Source of the DNA: JANMMJ01 sp031373255
Lineage (GTDB): Bacteria > Pseudomonadota > Alphaproteobacteria > Rhizobiales > Aestuariivirgaceae
Direction of reading: 5' to 3'
Assembly: GCA_031373255.1 (NCBI GenBank)
Contig: JANMMJ010000229.1
Location: 1-38,187, forward strand
Length of the DNA stretch: 38,187 bases
Numbering within the stretch: the first letter of the stretch is position 1; the number at the start of each line of letters is the position of its first letter. Below, piece after piece: positions 24,989 through 33,939 of this stretch. Position numbers and translations under genes: made by a program. Below the pieces are notes generated by a model. That model searched no databases and was not told the origin of the DNA. It saw nothing but the letters and a program-made list of their open reading frames with translations.

Positions 24989-27448
24989 ATGTCAAAGCCG
25001 CTTCCCGCCCGCGCCGATGTCGTCATTATCGGCGGCGGCATTGTCGGAACATCGATTGCCTACCACCTGACCCGGATCGGCATCACCAATGTTGTGCTGC
25101 TGGAACGGAAGCAGCTGACGTCCGGCACCACCTGGCATGCGGCAGGACTTGTCGGTCAGCTCCGCGCCTCGCGCAATCTCACCGAACTCGCCAAATATAC
25201 CACCAGCCTGTTCGAGGGCCTGGAAAAGGAGACCGGTCAGGCCACGGGCTTCAAGCAGAACGGATCGATCTCGATTGCATTGTCGGACGGCCGGTTCGAG
25301 GAACTGAAACGCGGCGCCTCGATGGCCAAGAATTTTGGCCTGGCCGTCGATGTCATCTCCATTGGCGAGATCAGGGAGCGCGTTCCGCATTATAACCTCG
25401 AAGGCGCTGCCGGTGGCGTCTTCCTGCCCAAGGACGGTCAGGTCAATCCCATCGATGTGACCCAGGCCCTGGCGGCGGGAGCCCGCACGCGTGGCGCTCA
25501 AATACTTGAGAACACCAAAGTCACGCGCATCATCGTCGAGAATGGCAGGGCTGCCGGCGTCGAAACCGCCGCAGGCACAATCCGCACCGACAAGGTTGTG
25601 ATCGCTGGTGGCATGTGGTCGCGCGATCTTGGCAGGTCGATTGGCGTCAATATCCCGCTGCACGCCTGCGAGCACTTTTATATCGTCTCGGAACCCATCG
25701 CCGATTTGCCGCGCAACATGCCGGTGGTCCGCGTTCCCGATGAATGCACGTATTACAAGGAGGACGCCGGAAAACTCATGGTCGGTGCATTTGAGCCCAA
25801 GGCCAAGCCCTGGGGGTTCGAAGGCATTTCAGAGGACCATTCATTTGAGACCCTGCCGGAAGACATGGATCACTTTGAACCGATTTTGGCGGCCGCGATC
25901 AATCGCGTGCCCCTGCTCGAAACCGCCGGAATCCAGCTCTTCTTCAATGGCCCCGAAAGCTTCACGCCGGATGTGCGCTACTATCTTGGCGAAGCTCCCG
26001 AAGTGCGTGATCTCTTTGTCGCCACCGGCTTCAATTCGATCGGCATCCAGTCGGCCGGTGGCGCCGGGCTTGTACTCTCGCAGTGGATAAAGAACGGTCA
26101 CCCGCCGATGGATGTCAACGCCATGGACATCCGGCGCATCCATCCCTTCCAGTCGGTGAAACGCTATGTGCGTGACAGGGCCAGCGAGAGCTTGGGGCTG
26201 CTCTATGCCATGCATTGGCCCTATCGCCAGGTGGAAACGGCGCGCGGTGTCAGGCGCTCGCCGCTCTATGCGCATCTGAAGGAATTGGGGGCGGTCTACG
26301 GCGAAGTGAATGGCTGGGAACGGCCGAACTGGTACGCCCGCGATGGCGTGAAGCCGGAATACGAATACGCGTACGGACGCCAGAACTGGTTCCCCTGCGC
26401 CGCCTACGAAGCCCAACAGTTGATGTCAAACTGCGCCTTCTTCGATCAGTCGTCGTTTGCCAAGTTCATTGTCGAAGGCAGAGACGCCTGCGCCATTCTC
26501 AATCGGGTCAGCGCCAACAATGTAGACGTGGAGCCGGGCCGTGTCGTCTACACCCAATGGCTCAATGAGCGTGGCGGCATCGAAGCGGATCTCACGGTGA
26601 CCAGGCTGGCTGAAAACGCGTTCATGGTGGTGACCGGCGCTGTACCGCAAACCCGTGATTTCGCCTGGCTGAAGCGCCACATTCCGGATGGGGCGCATTG
26701 TATTGCCACGGATATAACCTCAGGGCTCCCCATGATAGCGCTCATGGGGCCAAAATCCCGGAGTCTTCTTGAAAAGCTTTCCGCTGCTGATCTATCTAAC
26801 GAAGCATTCCCTTTTGCCACCTCGCAGGAGCTGGAAATCGGCTACGCACGGGTGCGCGCCAGCCGCATCACTTATGTCGGTGAATTGGGCTGGGAACTCT
26901 ATGTGCCGACAGAGTTCGCAGCGCATGTGCTCGAAACGCTTCTGGACGCCGGACGTGAATTTGGCCTGACCCCCGCAGGCATGCACACCATGAACAACTG
27001 CCGGATGGAGAAGGCCTATCGCCACTGGGGCCACGACATATCCGACGAGGAAACGCCAATTGAGGCAGGTCTTGGATTCGCAGTGTCATGGGACAAGAAG
27101 GATGGTTTCATAGGCAAGGAAGCCTTGGCAAAACAACGCGACAGGAAGGAGCAACCGAAGCGCCTTGTCTGTCTCGCGCTCGAAGACAATTCCATTGCTG
27201 CTCCGATGATCTATCACGAGGAACCGATCTTTCGGGATGGCATGATTGTGGGCTCGACTACGAGCGGCGCATGGGGCCACCGTGTCAATCTTTCGCTCGG
27301 CCTCGGTTACGTGAAAAATCCGGAAGGCGTGACCAGGGAATGGATCGAGAGCGGAAAGTGGGAAATTGAACTGGCCTGGAAGCGTTATCCCGCCAAAGTC
27401 CAGTTGCAGGGCTTCTATGATCCCAAAGGCGCGAGGATCAAGGCATAG
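24989..27448 (+). CDS. Dimethylglycine/sarcosine dehydrogenase-like flavoprotein with GcvT domain
   Basis: An 819-residue fusion that oxidatively demethylates an N-methylated glycine and passes the one-carbon unit to tetrahydrofolate. Residues 10-370 are the FAD-binding DAO domain with IGGGIVG (14-20), and H50 in SGTTWHAAG is the position of covalent flavin attachment in the family. A middle linker domain and a C-terminal GcvT aminomethyltransferase domain (about 430-810) follow, with GELGWELYVP and the KAYRHWGHDI motif. The substrate (dimethylglycine, sarcosine, or another N-methyl amino acid) is not certain. It stands alone, 130 bases from the divergent rhodanese-metZ pair, and is followed by a minus-strand gene. 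Confidence 0.88.
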   Translation: MSKPLPARADVVIIGGGIVGTSIAYHLTRIGITNVVLLERKQLTSGTTWHAAGLVGQLRASRNLTELAKYTTSLFEGLEKETGQATGFKQNGSISIALSDGRFEELKRGASMAKNFGLAVDVISIGEIRERVPHYNLEGAAGGVFLPKDGQVNPIDVTQALAAGARTRGAQILENTKVTRIIVENGRAAGVETAAGTIRTDKVVIAGGMWSRDLGRSIGVNIPLHACEHFYIVSEPIADLPRNMPVVRVPDECTYYKEDAGKLMVGAFEPKAKPWGFEGISEDHSFETLPEDMDHFEPILAAAINRVPLLETAGIQLFFNGPESFTPDVRYYLGEAPEVRDLFVATGFNSIGIQSAGGAGLVLSQWIKNGHPPMDVNAMDIRRIHPFQSVKRYVRDRASESLGLLYAMHWPYRQVETARGVRRSPLYAHLKELGAVYGEVNGWERPNWYARDGVKPEYEYAYGRQNWFPCAAYEAQQLMSNCAFFDQSSFAKFIVEGRDACAILNRVSANNVDVEPGRVVYTQWLNERGGIEADLTVTRLAENAFMVVTGAVPQTRDFAWLKRHIPDGAHCIATDITSGLPMIALMGPKSRSLLEKLSAADLSNEAFPFATSQELEIGYARVRASRITYVGELGWELYVPTEFAAHVLETLLDAGREFGLTPAGMHTMNNCRMEKAYRHWGHDISDEETPIEAGLGFAVSWDKKDGFIGKEALAKQRDRKEQPKRLVCLALEDNSIAAPMIYHEEPIFRDGMIVGSTTSGAWGHRVNLSLGLGYVKNPEGVTREWIESGKWEIELAWKRYPAKVQLQGFYDPKGARIKA

Positions 27449-27480
27449 TTCCATACACAAACGACGGGTCTCAAACAGAA

Positions 27481-27506
27481 CCGGCACCACTTTTAAGTGA
27501 TGCCGG
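27481..27506 (-). terminator. Hairpin ending the BA14K gene
   Basis: A 12-bp stem, CCGGCACCACTT (27481-27492) and AAGTGATGCCGG (27495-27506), with one G-T mismatch and a tiny TT loop. On the minus strand it begins 27 bases after the BA14K stop and is followed by TTCTGTTT, a moderate U-tract. It may also serve the flavoprotein on the plus strand. Confidence 0.62.
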
Positions 27507-27532
27507 CACGAATGCAATTCTGTTGCGCAGGG

Positions 27533-28009
27533 TTACGGCCCGTAGGGGCTGATGCATTGGCGGACATCGCCGCCGTAGCTCACCCACGTATTGTAACGAG
27601 CATTATAAGATCGATAACGGTTCAGGCACCAGTTGACATGGGCATTGCCGTAGCTCCGATAGCGCGGCGGCGGGTTATAATAGCGCGGTTGAGCATAGTA
27701 TGGCGCTCCCAATACGAAAGGTAATGTGAGGCTCCAGTACGGCTGCTGATAATAGTATCCACCATAGTTGTAACGATAATTGCCGTATGGGTTCCGATAA
27801 CGGTTTCCGTGATAGCGCCGGTCATAATACCACTGCCTGCGGCGATCGCGGGAGGCGGCATCTTGATAAAGGCCGGTGCCACCATTTGCCCCTTGATCGT
27901 TGTTCAGTGCCGGAAGGGCAATTGCATTCGCGCTTGGCGACGGCACAGCCCAGAAAGCGCCGATCCCTACAACGGCCGCGACTGCGAGCGTCTGTAAGTT
28001 TGTGAACAT
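27533..28009 (-). CDS. Exported BA14K-family protein
   Basis: A 158-residue protein with a signal peptide (hydrophobic core about 8-20, likely cleavage after ANA near residue 28). A Tyr/Arg/Asn-rich middle segment (about 50-100) follows, then a short hydrophobic stretch (SLTLPFVLGAPYY) and a C-terminal BA14K-like domain (HVNWCLNRYRSYN...CISPY) with two cysteines. BA14K proteins of Brucella are immunoreactive and lectin-like in some reports; function is unclear. The frame extends to GTG 28021, but ATG 28009 has GTGGAG seven bases upstream. An EcfG-type promoter candidate lies upstream. Confidence 0.85.
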   Translation of the reverse strand: MFTNLQTLAVAAVVGIGAFWAVPSPSANAIALPALNNDQGANGGTGLYQDAASRDRRRQWYYDRRYHGNRYRNPYGNYRYNYGGYYYQQPYWSLTLPFVLGAPYYAQPRYYNPPPRYRSYGNAHVNWCLNRYRSYNARYNTWVSYGGDVRQCISPYGP

Positions 28010-28082
28010 TTCAATCTCCACTTTTCATAACATTTACAATTCCAGTTTTCACCAGGACTGCACACCCACTCTCTCTTTACGA

Positions 28083-28107
28083 AACAGTTGGAACTGAAAA
28101 GTGTTCC
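28083..28107 (-). promoter_or_regulatory. Candidate EcfG-type stress promoter of the BA14K gene
   Basis: On the minus strand GGAAC (28107-28103) is followed by 16 bases and TGTT (28086-28083). This is one mismatch from the alphaproteobacterial general-stress sigma consensus GGAAC-N16/17-CGTT. It sits 74-98 bases before the BA14K ATG. The GGAAC also forms an inverted repeat with GTTCC (GGAAC-N8-GTTCC, 28090-28107), so an operator is an alternative reading. The rest of the 28010-28241 gap shows no gene. Confidence 0.35.
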
Positions 28108-28241
28108 ATTCTTTCTCGCCCGGTCCCGCCACTCACTGAACTGCCCGATTAAAACGCCCATTTGCAAAGCATTTCAATGCGGACACCCAGCAGGTGTACT
28201 TTCCCAGCATGGCGCTGGATTTGGGCTTCATTGTGGTGGAC

Positions 28242-29114
28242 CTATCGTTGCAAGAGCGCCACGAGGCTCGACGTGTCCCAGCGCCCGCCGCCCATCTTCT
28301 GCACCTGCCCATAGAACTGGTCGACGAGCGCAGTCACCGGGATTTGTGCACCTGAAGCCCGGGCCTGATTCAGGCAGATCGACAGATCCTTGCGCATCCA
28401 GTCCACCGCAAAACCGAATCCGAACTCATTCTTGATCATGGTCTTGTGGCGGTTTTCCATCTGCCAGGAACCGGCGGCACCCTTGGCGATAACTTCGACC
28501 ACCATTTCCATGTCGAGCCCGGCTTTCATGCCAAAGTGAACCGCCTCCGCCAGTCCCTGAACCAGTCCGGCAATGGCAATCTGGTTGCACATCTTCGCCA
28601 GTTGACCGGCCCCCGGCGGACCAATGAGTTTGCAGATTCGCGAATAGTTGGCGATGAACGGCTCGGCCACGCCATAGTCTGCCGCTTCGCCGCCGCACAT
28701 CACCGACAACACCCCGTTCTCAGCGCCCGCCTGGCCGCCCGAAACCGGCGCATCGACGAATCCGATGCCGCGGGATTTTGCCTGCCCGTGCAATTCCCGC
28801 GAGACATCGGCGGATGCCGTGGTGTGGTCGACGAACACGCTTCCCGGTTTCATGCCGTGGAATGCGCCGCGCTCGCCAATGGTAACCTGCCGCAAATCGT
28901 CGTCATTTCCCACGCATGAGAAAACCACGTCGGCATCCCGGACCGCCTCTGCCGGTGTTCCGGCCCACCTGCCGCCATGTTGACCGATCCACTTTTCGGC
29001 CTTCGCGGCCGTCCGGTTATAGACAGTGACGTCGCAAGCCCCGCGCGAAACGAGATAACCCGCCATAGGGTAGCCCATGACGCCAAGTCCGATCCAAGCC
29101 GCGCGAGTTGCCAT
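28242..29114 (-). CDS. Beta-hydroxyacid dehydrogenase (3-hydroxyisobutyrate dehydrogenase family)
   Basis: A 290-residue NAD(P)-dependent oxidoreductase. The cofactor motif GLGVMG is at 9-14, the substrate motif DAPVSGGQAGAENG at 121-134, and the catalytic K174 in GAGQLAKMCNQ, with N178. The R34 in YNRT favours NADP. Possible substrates include 3-hydroxyisobutyrate, tartronate semialdehyde or succinic semialdehyde; sequence does not decide. The frame extends further, but ATG 29114 preceded by GAGG is the family start. It is divergent from the threonine ammonia-lyase. Confidence 0.9.
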   Translation of the reverse strand: MATRAAWIGLGVMGYPMAGYLVSRGACDVTVYNRTAAKAEKWIGQHGGRWAGTPAEAVRDADVVFSCVGNDDDLRQVTIGERGAFHGMKPGSVFVDHTTASADVSRELHGQAKSRGIGFVDAPVSGGQAGAENGVLSVMCGGEAADYGVAEPFIANYSRICKLIGPPGAGQLAKMCNQIAIAGLVQGLAEAVHFGMKAGLDMEMVVEVIAKGAAGSWQMENRHKTMIKNEFGFGFAVDWMRKDLSICLNQARASGAQIPVTALVDQFYGQVQKMGGGRWDTSSLVALLQR

Positions 29115-29173
29115 TTCGTATTTTCCTCTTTGGGTTTCCGGCATGTGTCGCCAGTCGATGGCAGGACGCCGAT

Positions 29174-29201
29174 TTGCACACAGGTCGTGTTTGGATAATT
29201 A
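29174..29201 (+). promoter_or_regulatory. Candidate sigma-70 promoter of the threonine ammonia-lyase gene
   Basis: TTGCAC (29174-29179), 16 bases, TAATTA (29196-29201) in the divergent gap before ilvA. Start of transcription near 29208 would leave a leader of about 35 bases to TTG 29245. Confidence 0.4.
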
Positions 29202-29244
29202 TTGCATATATGAGCCCAAGACAAACCCTCCGAAGGTAGACGCC

Positions 29245-30480
29245 TTGCCTGTGACTTTCCGCGATATCGAGGCTGCCTGCGAAACGCTCCGTGGCAACGC
29301 GGTAAGAACGCCCATGCCATTCGCCCCTAAACTCTCGGAAATCACCGGCGCGCAGATCTACGTCAAGCTCGAGAACATGCAGGTGACCAGTTCCTTCAAG
29401 GACCGCGGCGCCTATGTGAAGATGGCCAGTCTTTCCCCCGAAGAAAAAGCCCGGGGCGTCATCACCATGTCGGCCGGTAACCATGCCCAGTCAGTTGCTT
29501 ATCACGCGCGCCGCCTCAATGTGCCGGCCATCATCGTCATGCCGGAAACAACACCTTCGACCAAGGTCGAGCGCACCCGCTCCCATGGCGCGCAGGTGAT
29601 CCTTTCGGGTGAGACACTGGCCGATAGCCAGGTTGCGGCAGAGGCGCTGGTAGCAGAGCGCAATTTCGTGCTGATTCACCCTTACGACGACGACCGGATA
29701 ATTGCCGGTCAGGGCACCATTGCCATTGAGATGCTGGCGGACGAGCCAGATCTCGACGTTCTCGTTGTACCGATTGGCGGCGGCGGGATCATTTCTGGTA
29801 TTTCTCTGGCGGCAAAGAGCATCAAACCCGGGATCGAGGTGATTGGAGCTGAGACCAAACTCTATCCATCCATGTATCAGGCCTTGCGCGGCCAGCCTGC
29901 CGTGTGCGGCGGATCGACCCTCGCCGAGGGCATCGCCGTCAAGAACGTGGTGCAGCGGACGATCGATATTTGCCGGCAGAATGTCGATGACATCCGGCTG
30001 GTCGGCGAACCGGACATTGAGGCGGCAGTGGTCGCCTTTCTCAATCATCAGAAGACGGTTGCCGAAGGTGCTGGCGCCGCCGGTCTGGCGGCCGTGCTGG
30101 CTGACCCGGACTACTTCCGTGGCCGCAAGGTCGGGCTGGTTCTGTGTGGCGGAAACATCGATCCCCGCATTCTGGCGTCGGTGATTACCCGGGAATTGCA
30201 GCGCGAACAGCGCATCGTCAATCTCCGCATTCAGATTGACGACCGGCCCGGCGTTCTTGGCAAGATCGCGACACTTCTCGGCAAGCTCGGCGCCAATATT
30301 CTGGAAGTTTCCCACCAGCGCATGTTTCTCGATATTCCAGCCAAAGGCGCCGAACTGGAGGTGATGGTTGAAACCAGGGATGCCGGCCACGCGCGGGAAA
30401 TCATAAGCAGCATCGAAAGCCAGGGCTTTGTAACGCGTGTTCTCGATTCACCTGGCGGTAGGGAAACCTTGAAACAGTGA
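29245..30480 (+). CDS. ilvA: Threonine ammonia-lyase with C-terminal ACT domain
   Basis: Deaminates threonine to 2-oxobutanoate, the first step of isoleucine synthesis or threonine breakdown. From TTG 29245 it is 411 residues. The PLP lysine is K52 in SSFKDRGA, SAGNHAQSVA is at about 77-86, the glycine loop is VPIGGGGIISG, and residues about 330-405 form a single ACT domain (RIQIDDRPGVLGKI) for allosteric control. The frame is open to 29077, but that region overlaps the divergent gene and promoter; TTG 29245 has AAGGTAG at proper spacing. GTG 29251 is a second option. A paralogue without ACT domain lies at 13828-14802. Confidence 0.92.
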   Translation: MPVTFRDIEAACETLRGNAVRTPMPFAPKLSEITGAQIYVKLENMQVTSSFKDRGAYVKMASLSPEEKARGVITMSAGNHAQSVAYHARRLNVPAIIVMPETTPSTKVERTRSHGAQVILSGETLADSQVAAEALVAERNFVLIHPYDDDRIIAGQGTIAIEMLADEPDLDVLVVPIGGGGIISGISLAAKSIKPGIEVIGAETKLYPSMYQALRGQPAVCGGSTLAEGIAVKNVVQRTIDICRQNVDDIRLVGEPDIEAAVVAFLNHQKTVAEGAGAAGLAAVLADPDYFRGRKVGLVLCGGNIDPRILASVITRELQREQRIVNLRIQIDDRPGVLGKIATLLGKLGANILEVSHQRMFLDIPAKGAELEVMVETRDAGHAREIISSIESQGFVTRVLDSPGGRETLKQ

Positions 30481-30553
30481 CAGAAACCGGTTGCACCGCA
30501 AGCAACTTGGGGCAAATATCCGATTCATTCTGTCGTGCGGGAGTTGGACTTCT

Positions 30554-31282
30554 GTGACCATCGAAAGGCGAAACTTCCCGCAGTTTTTTATAACTGCCGC
30601 CGCCCCCTGCCCATACTTGCCAGGCCGCTTCGAAAGAAAGGTCTTTACTCACCTTATTGGCAATGACGCGCGGCGGCTGAACAGCCAGCTTTCGCTGGGC
30701 GGGTTTCGAAGAAGCCAGAATATCGCCTATCGGCCTGCCTGTGACGGCTGTGCGGCCTGCGTGTCGGTCCGGGTCTGCGTCGACCGTTTCGTGCCAAATC
30801 GTTCCCAGATCCGGACGCTCAAGCGCAATCTCGACATTGCGGGTTTCGACGTCAGGAACAAGGCGACAAGCGAGCAATATTCGCTTTTCAGGTCTTATAT
30901 CGACGCGCGCCACGGCGACGGCGGCATGGCCGATATGACGGTTCTCGATTTCGCCGCCATGGTCGACGATACATTTGTTGACAGCCGCCTCATTGAATAC
31001 CGGTACGAAGACCCGGATGGCGCCAAACCGCTTGCTGCGGCACTTCTGACCGATATTCTGGAAGACGGCATTTCGCTGATCTACAGTTTCTACGACCCGG
31101 ATTTGGGGAATCGGGGTCTCGGCACCTTCATGATCCTCGATCAAATCCGCAGGGCGCGTGAACTCGGCCTGCCTTATCTCTACCTTGGCTACTGGATTCG
31201 CGGTTCGCGAAAGATGAGTTACAAGTCTAATTTCTTGCCCCAGGAGCGGCTGACAGCCGATGGCTGGGCACCCGCCGAATAG
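30554..31282 (+). CDS. bpt: Aspartate/glutamate leucyltransferase (Bpt, N-end rule)
   Basis: Transfers leucine from Leu-tRNA to N-terminal Asp or Glu of proteins, marking them for ClpS/ClpAP degradation. The protein is about 242 residues from GTG 30554. It carries the CPYLPGRFERKVFTHL motif (19-34), the GFRRSQNIAYRPACDGC region (50-66), cysteines C63, C66 and C69, and the C-terminal LYLGYWIRGSRKMSYKSNF motif of the family. The open frame starts at TTG 30491, but alignment memory of the family N-terminus favours 30554, which has GGGAG about ten bases upstream. It stands 73 bases after ilvA on the same strand. Confidence 0.92.
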   Translation: MTIERRNFPQFFITAAAPCPYLPGRFERKVFTHLIGNDARRLNSQLSLGGFRRSQNIAYRPACDGCAACVSVRVCVDRFVPNRSQIRTLKRNLDIAGFDVRNKATSEQYSLFRSYIDARHGDGGMADMTVLDFAAMVDDTFVDSRLIEYRYEDPDGAKPLAAALLTDILEDGISLIYSFYDPDLGNRGLGTFMILDQIRRARELGLPYLYLGYWIRGSRKMSYKSNFLPQERLTADGWAPAE

Positions 31283-31417
31283 CTTTCCCTCCAACAAGTT
31301 GACGTTAAGACGGCTTAAAGAATCTGCAAATTATCGTGGAAATCAGGACAATAGATTTGTCCGCCAAATCTGCCCGGATCGGCAGCCCGACACGACTAAA
31401 CCAAGGTATTGAGCTGA

Positions 31418-32329
31418 ATGTCGATCCCAGGAGCTTCGCTTTCCAATGCCACGCGGCTGGGTTTGCTGATTACCACTACAGGCGGACTGTTGTTTACGCT
31501 GGATTTGCCGCTGCTTCGCATGGCTGCCGCAGACTCATGGACGCTGATCTTCCTCCGGGGGATTTTTCTGTCGCTATCCCTGACGGTCCTGTGGTTGATC
31601 CTGCGGGTTGCCACCGGACGCCGTGAACCCTTTATCGCAGGGCTGGCGGGCATAGCGGTTGCAGTGACCAACACGGTCGCCAATCTGACCTATATTGGCG
31701 CTGTCAATAACACCACAGCCGCCAATATTGTCTTCATTACCGCACTTATCCCTGTGATTACCGCGCTAATGGCGAGACTCTTTTTGCGCGATCATGTGCA
31801 CCTCTTCACCTGGCTGGCGACGCTGGTTTCGTTCATCGGCGTTACGATCATCGTCATGGACTCCGTATCTACCGGCGGCTGGTTCGGCGATCTGCTGGCC
31901 TTTGTATCGATGGCCTGCACGGCGGCGGCTTTCACCATCATCCGGGCCAGCGGCAAGAACGTCGCGTCCAGTCTGGCGATCGGCAGCATTGCTTCCGCGC
32001 TGATTGCACTGCCCTTCGTTCCATCTTTGCAGATCGATGCGAAAGTACTTTTTTGGGTGGCTTGCAGCGGCTTGCTCGTCATGCCATTGGCCTCGACGCT
32101 GATTGCCAATGGTCCGCGCTTCCTGCCATCCGCGGATGTGAGCATGTTTTTCCTGCTGGAGACGACGCTGACGCCAGTCTGGATCTGGTGGCTGTTTGGC
32201 GAAAGGCCGACCCAACAGGCGCTTATCGGTGGCGCCATCGTGATCGTCACCCTTCTTGCCCACAGTGCCTGGCGCCTGAGTCAATCCTGGGCCATGCCCA
32301 GAGGCGACATGCCGCAACTTTCCCATTGA
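31418..32329 (+). CDS. EamA/DMT family membrane transporter
   Basis: A 303-residue integral membrane protein with about ten hydrophobic segments arranged as two repeated EamA halves (first about 10-140, second about 155-290). Typical motifs are the NLTYIGAVNNTTAANIVFITALIP stretch in the first half and FFLLETTLTPVWIWWLFGERP in the second, split here only for naming. Such proteins export amino acids or other small metabolites. The start is ATG 31418. The 135 bases before it hold no gene. The next gene starts 5 bases after the stop, so they may be co-transcribed. Confidence 0.9.
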   Translation: MSIPGASLSNATRLGLLITTTGGLLFTLDLPLLRMAAADSWTLIFLRGIFLSLSLTVLWLILRVATGRREPFIAGLAGIAVAVTNTVANLTYIGAVNNTTAANIVFITALIPVITALMARLFLRDHVHLFTWLATLVSFIGVTIIVMDSVSTGGWFGDLLAFVSMACTAAAFTIIRASGKNVASSLAIGSIASALIALPFVPSLQIDAKVLFWVACSGLLVMPLASTLIANGPRFLPSADVSMFFLLETTLTPVWIWWLFGERPTQQALIGGAIVIVTLLAHSAWRLSQSWAMPRGDMPQLSH

Positions 32330-32334
32330 ATTGA

Positions 32335-33099
32335 TTGACCTCTTTTGCGCTACGTGGTCTTTTCGAAGGCATGCGAAACGATCCCGTTGCCCATGGCATT
32401 GCCGATCCCCTGGCCGCCGCGCGGGTCGTCACTAGTCTGCAAGACGAACTTCTCAGCCTGGGCTTCACGACCCGCGTTGGCACCGATCTTGTTGAGCTTA
32501 ATGCGCTGAAACTCCGGCTGCGGGGCGAGCGTTCCCACCCTTATCACGATCCCGAAATCTGCGGCCTTCCTGAAAGCCGGGCCTTTTGGATGACTATCTC
32601 CGAAAAATCGGGGAAAACCGTTGGATTACAAGCTTTTCGCTTTGACCTAGTGACCACCAGCCTTGCCGATTGGGCTCCTGCCTACACCATTGGCCTTTAC
32701 ATGCGGCGCCAGGAAATCCTCGTGCCCATGCATGCCATGCCGCCGCAGAACAGCATCGCCGAGCGCATCAGTGGCAGGCTCGCCTATCACGGCGAATTGT
32801 GGGTCGATAAGGACTATCGCCACCAGCGCCTGTCACACCGCTTCGGACGCCTTGGCCTCTTGCTGTGCCTGTTGAAATGGCAGCCCGACGCCATCTGGGC
32901 GCTTGCCGACCAGTCCATGGCCATGAACGGCGGCATGCTGCGGCTGGGATATTCGCACCTTGAAAGGGGCTTTTTCAGGTGGCAGTGGGTCTCTGAAGGC
33001 ATCGATCCAATTGAATGGATTGCCATCGCTGAGAAGGCTGACCTTGAACGCTTGGTCAACGAAATTCTGACTACACCACAACAATCTCTACTGGCGTGA
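32335..33099 (+). CDS. Uncharacterised protein with GNAT-like features
   Basis: A 254-residue protein from TTG 32335, or 242 from ATG 32371; neither has a clear Shine-Dalgarno. I do not recognise the family. The stretch GELWVDKDYRHQRLSHRFGR (about 150-170) resembles the acetyl-CoA binding motif A of GNAT acetyltransferases, and GGMLRLGYSHLERG (about 200-213) resembles motif B, so an acyltransferase fold is possible. No membrane segment or signal peptide. It may form an operon with the EamA exporter 5 bases upstream. Its 3' end overlaps the next convergent gene by 29 bases. Confidence 0.7.
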   Translation: MTSFALRGLFEGMRNDPVAHGIADPLAAARVVTSLQDELLSLGFTTRVGTDLVELNALKLRLRGERSHPYHDPEICGLPESRAFWMTISEKSGKTVGLQAFRFDLVTTSLADWAPAYTIGLYMRRQEILVPMHAMPPQNSIAERISGRLAYHGELWVDKDYRHQRLSHRFGRLGLLLCLLKWQPDAIWALADQSMAMNGGMLRLGYSHLERGFFRWQWVSEGIDPIEWIAIAEKADLERLVNEILTTPQQSLLA

Positions 33100-33832
33100 A
33101 TTCGCTGACGACAGTCACCGTCGGATTTCTGGCACCCTTTGGACCCGGCAAAATGACTCGCTGGTAGGGTATCCAGGCGACCTCGCCATCAGGACGGACC
33201 ATGGCTGCGTAGACATGGCTGTAGTTCGGCTGCCTGGAGGCAATGACCTTGGCATAGGCCTGGCCCACGATGTCGTCGTAGGAATTCCCATTCAGGCATG
33301 GATAGGAAACCGTCGAGAGCCCCCAGAACTTGGCAATAGCCGAATCCTCGCCAATCCGGCCGACCTTGAAGCGCGAAGTCCGGGAATCCTGATAACACTC
33401 GACTGATGACCGCGCCGGAACCGACCGTTCTTCATAGGCCTGCCGCAACAGTTCCGGAAGTTTGGACAATTTCGGGTCGAATTCCTTCACATAGACCCGG
33501 GAGGTGAGCAACGTATCGCTCTTGGCGATGAGCTGATCGATCCGCCCCCTGGCGAGTTCCGGGTTTTCATAGACCTCGACGAACCAGCCATTGAGAAAAT
33601 ACATCAGACGATAGGGCCCGGGAAATGTGCCGATCCATTCCTTGGCGAAATAGAGCGAAGCAAAATTCGCGGAATTGCAATACCAGGCGACCTGCATGCA
33701 CGATTCATCGCGGCGAACCCAGACATAACCGAAAAGCGACATGAGTTCCTTGTCGCTGGCGGGCTGGCCATCGAATTCTTCCGGTCGCGGCACCAAGCCG
33801 CCTTGATGTATCCAATACTCCTGAGAATTCAT
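33071..33832 (-). CDS. Uncharacterised protein, possibly PAS-like C-terminal half
   Basis: A 253-residue cytosolic protein from ATG 33832 (the frame is open to 33895). I do not recognise it. It is rich in Tyr, Trp and Phe and has three cysteines. The C-terminal half (RTSRFKVGRIGEDSAIAKFW to VRPDGEVAWIPYQRVILP) has a layout that resembles PAS-like folds of alphaproteobacteria, but this is a weak impression. No HTH or enzymatic motif is seen. It overlaps the convergent gene 32335-33099 by 29 bases. The 282-base AT-rich gap upstream (33833-34114) has an inverted repeat and no gene. Confidence 0.65.
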   Translation of the reverse strand: MNSQEYWIHQGGLVPRPEEFDGQPASDKELMSLFGYVWVRRDESCMQVAWYCNSANFASLYFAKEWIGTFPGPYRLMYFLNGWFVEVYENPELARGRIDQLIAKSDTLLTSRVYVKEFDPKLSKLPELLRQAYEERSVPARSSVECYQDSRTSRFKVGRIGEDSAIAKFWGLSTVSYPCLNGNSYDDIVGQAYAKVIASRQPNYSHVYAAMVRPDGEVAWIPYQRVILPGPKGARNPTVTVVSEFTPVEIVVV

Positions 33833-33939
33833 CTCAAGGGTTTCCCGCCAATATCTCACCTGAACTAAATCACAGTTACAAAGCCAAATGTCCAAGCAAT
33901 GCGAAATCTACAATCAACGATGCGTTAATCCTCTCCATT

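Noticed and set aside
24820..24990. SAM-II riboswitch before rhodanese-metZ
   Set aside because: I looked for the pseudoknot-type conserved core seen before alphaproteobacterial met genes and found only the short palindrome; a covariance-model search would be decisive.
28195..28241. CCAGC-N5-GCTGG hairpin after the beta-hydroxyacid dehydrogenase stop as a terminator
   Set aside because: The 5-bp stem is short and no T-run follows on the minus strand.
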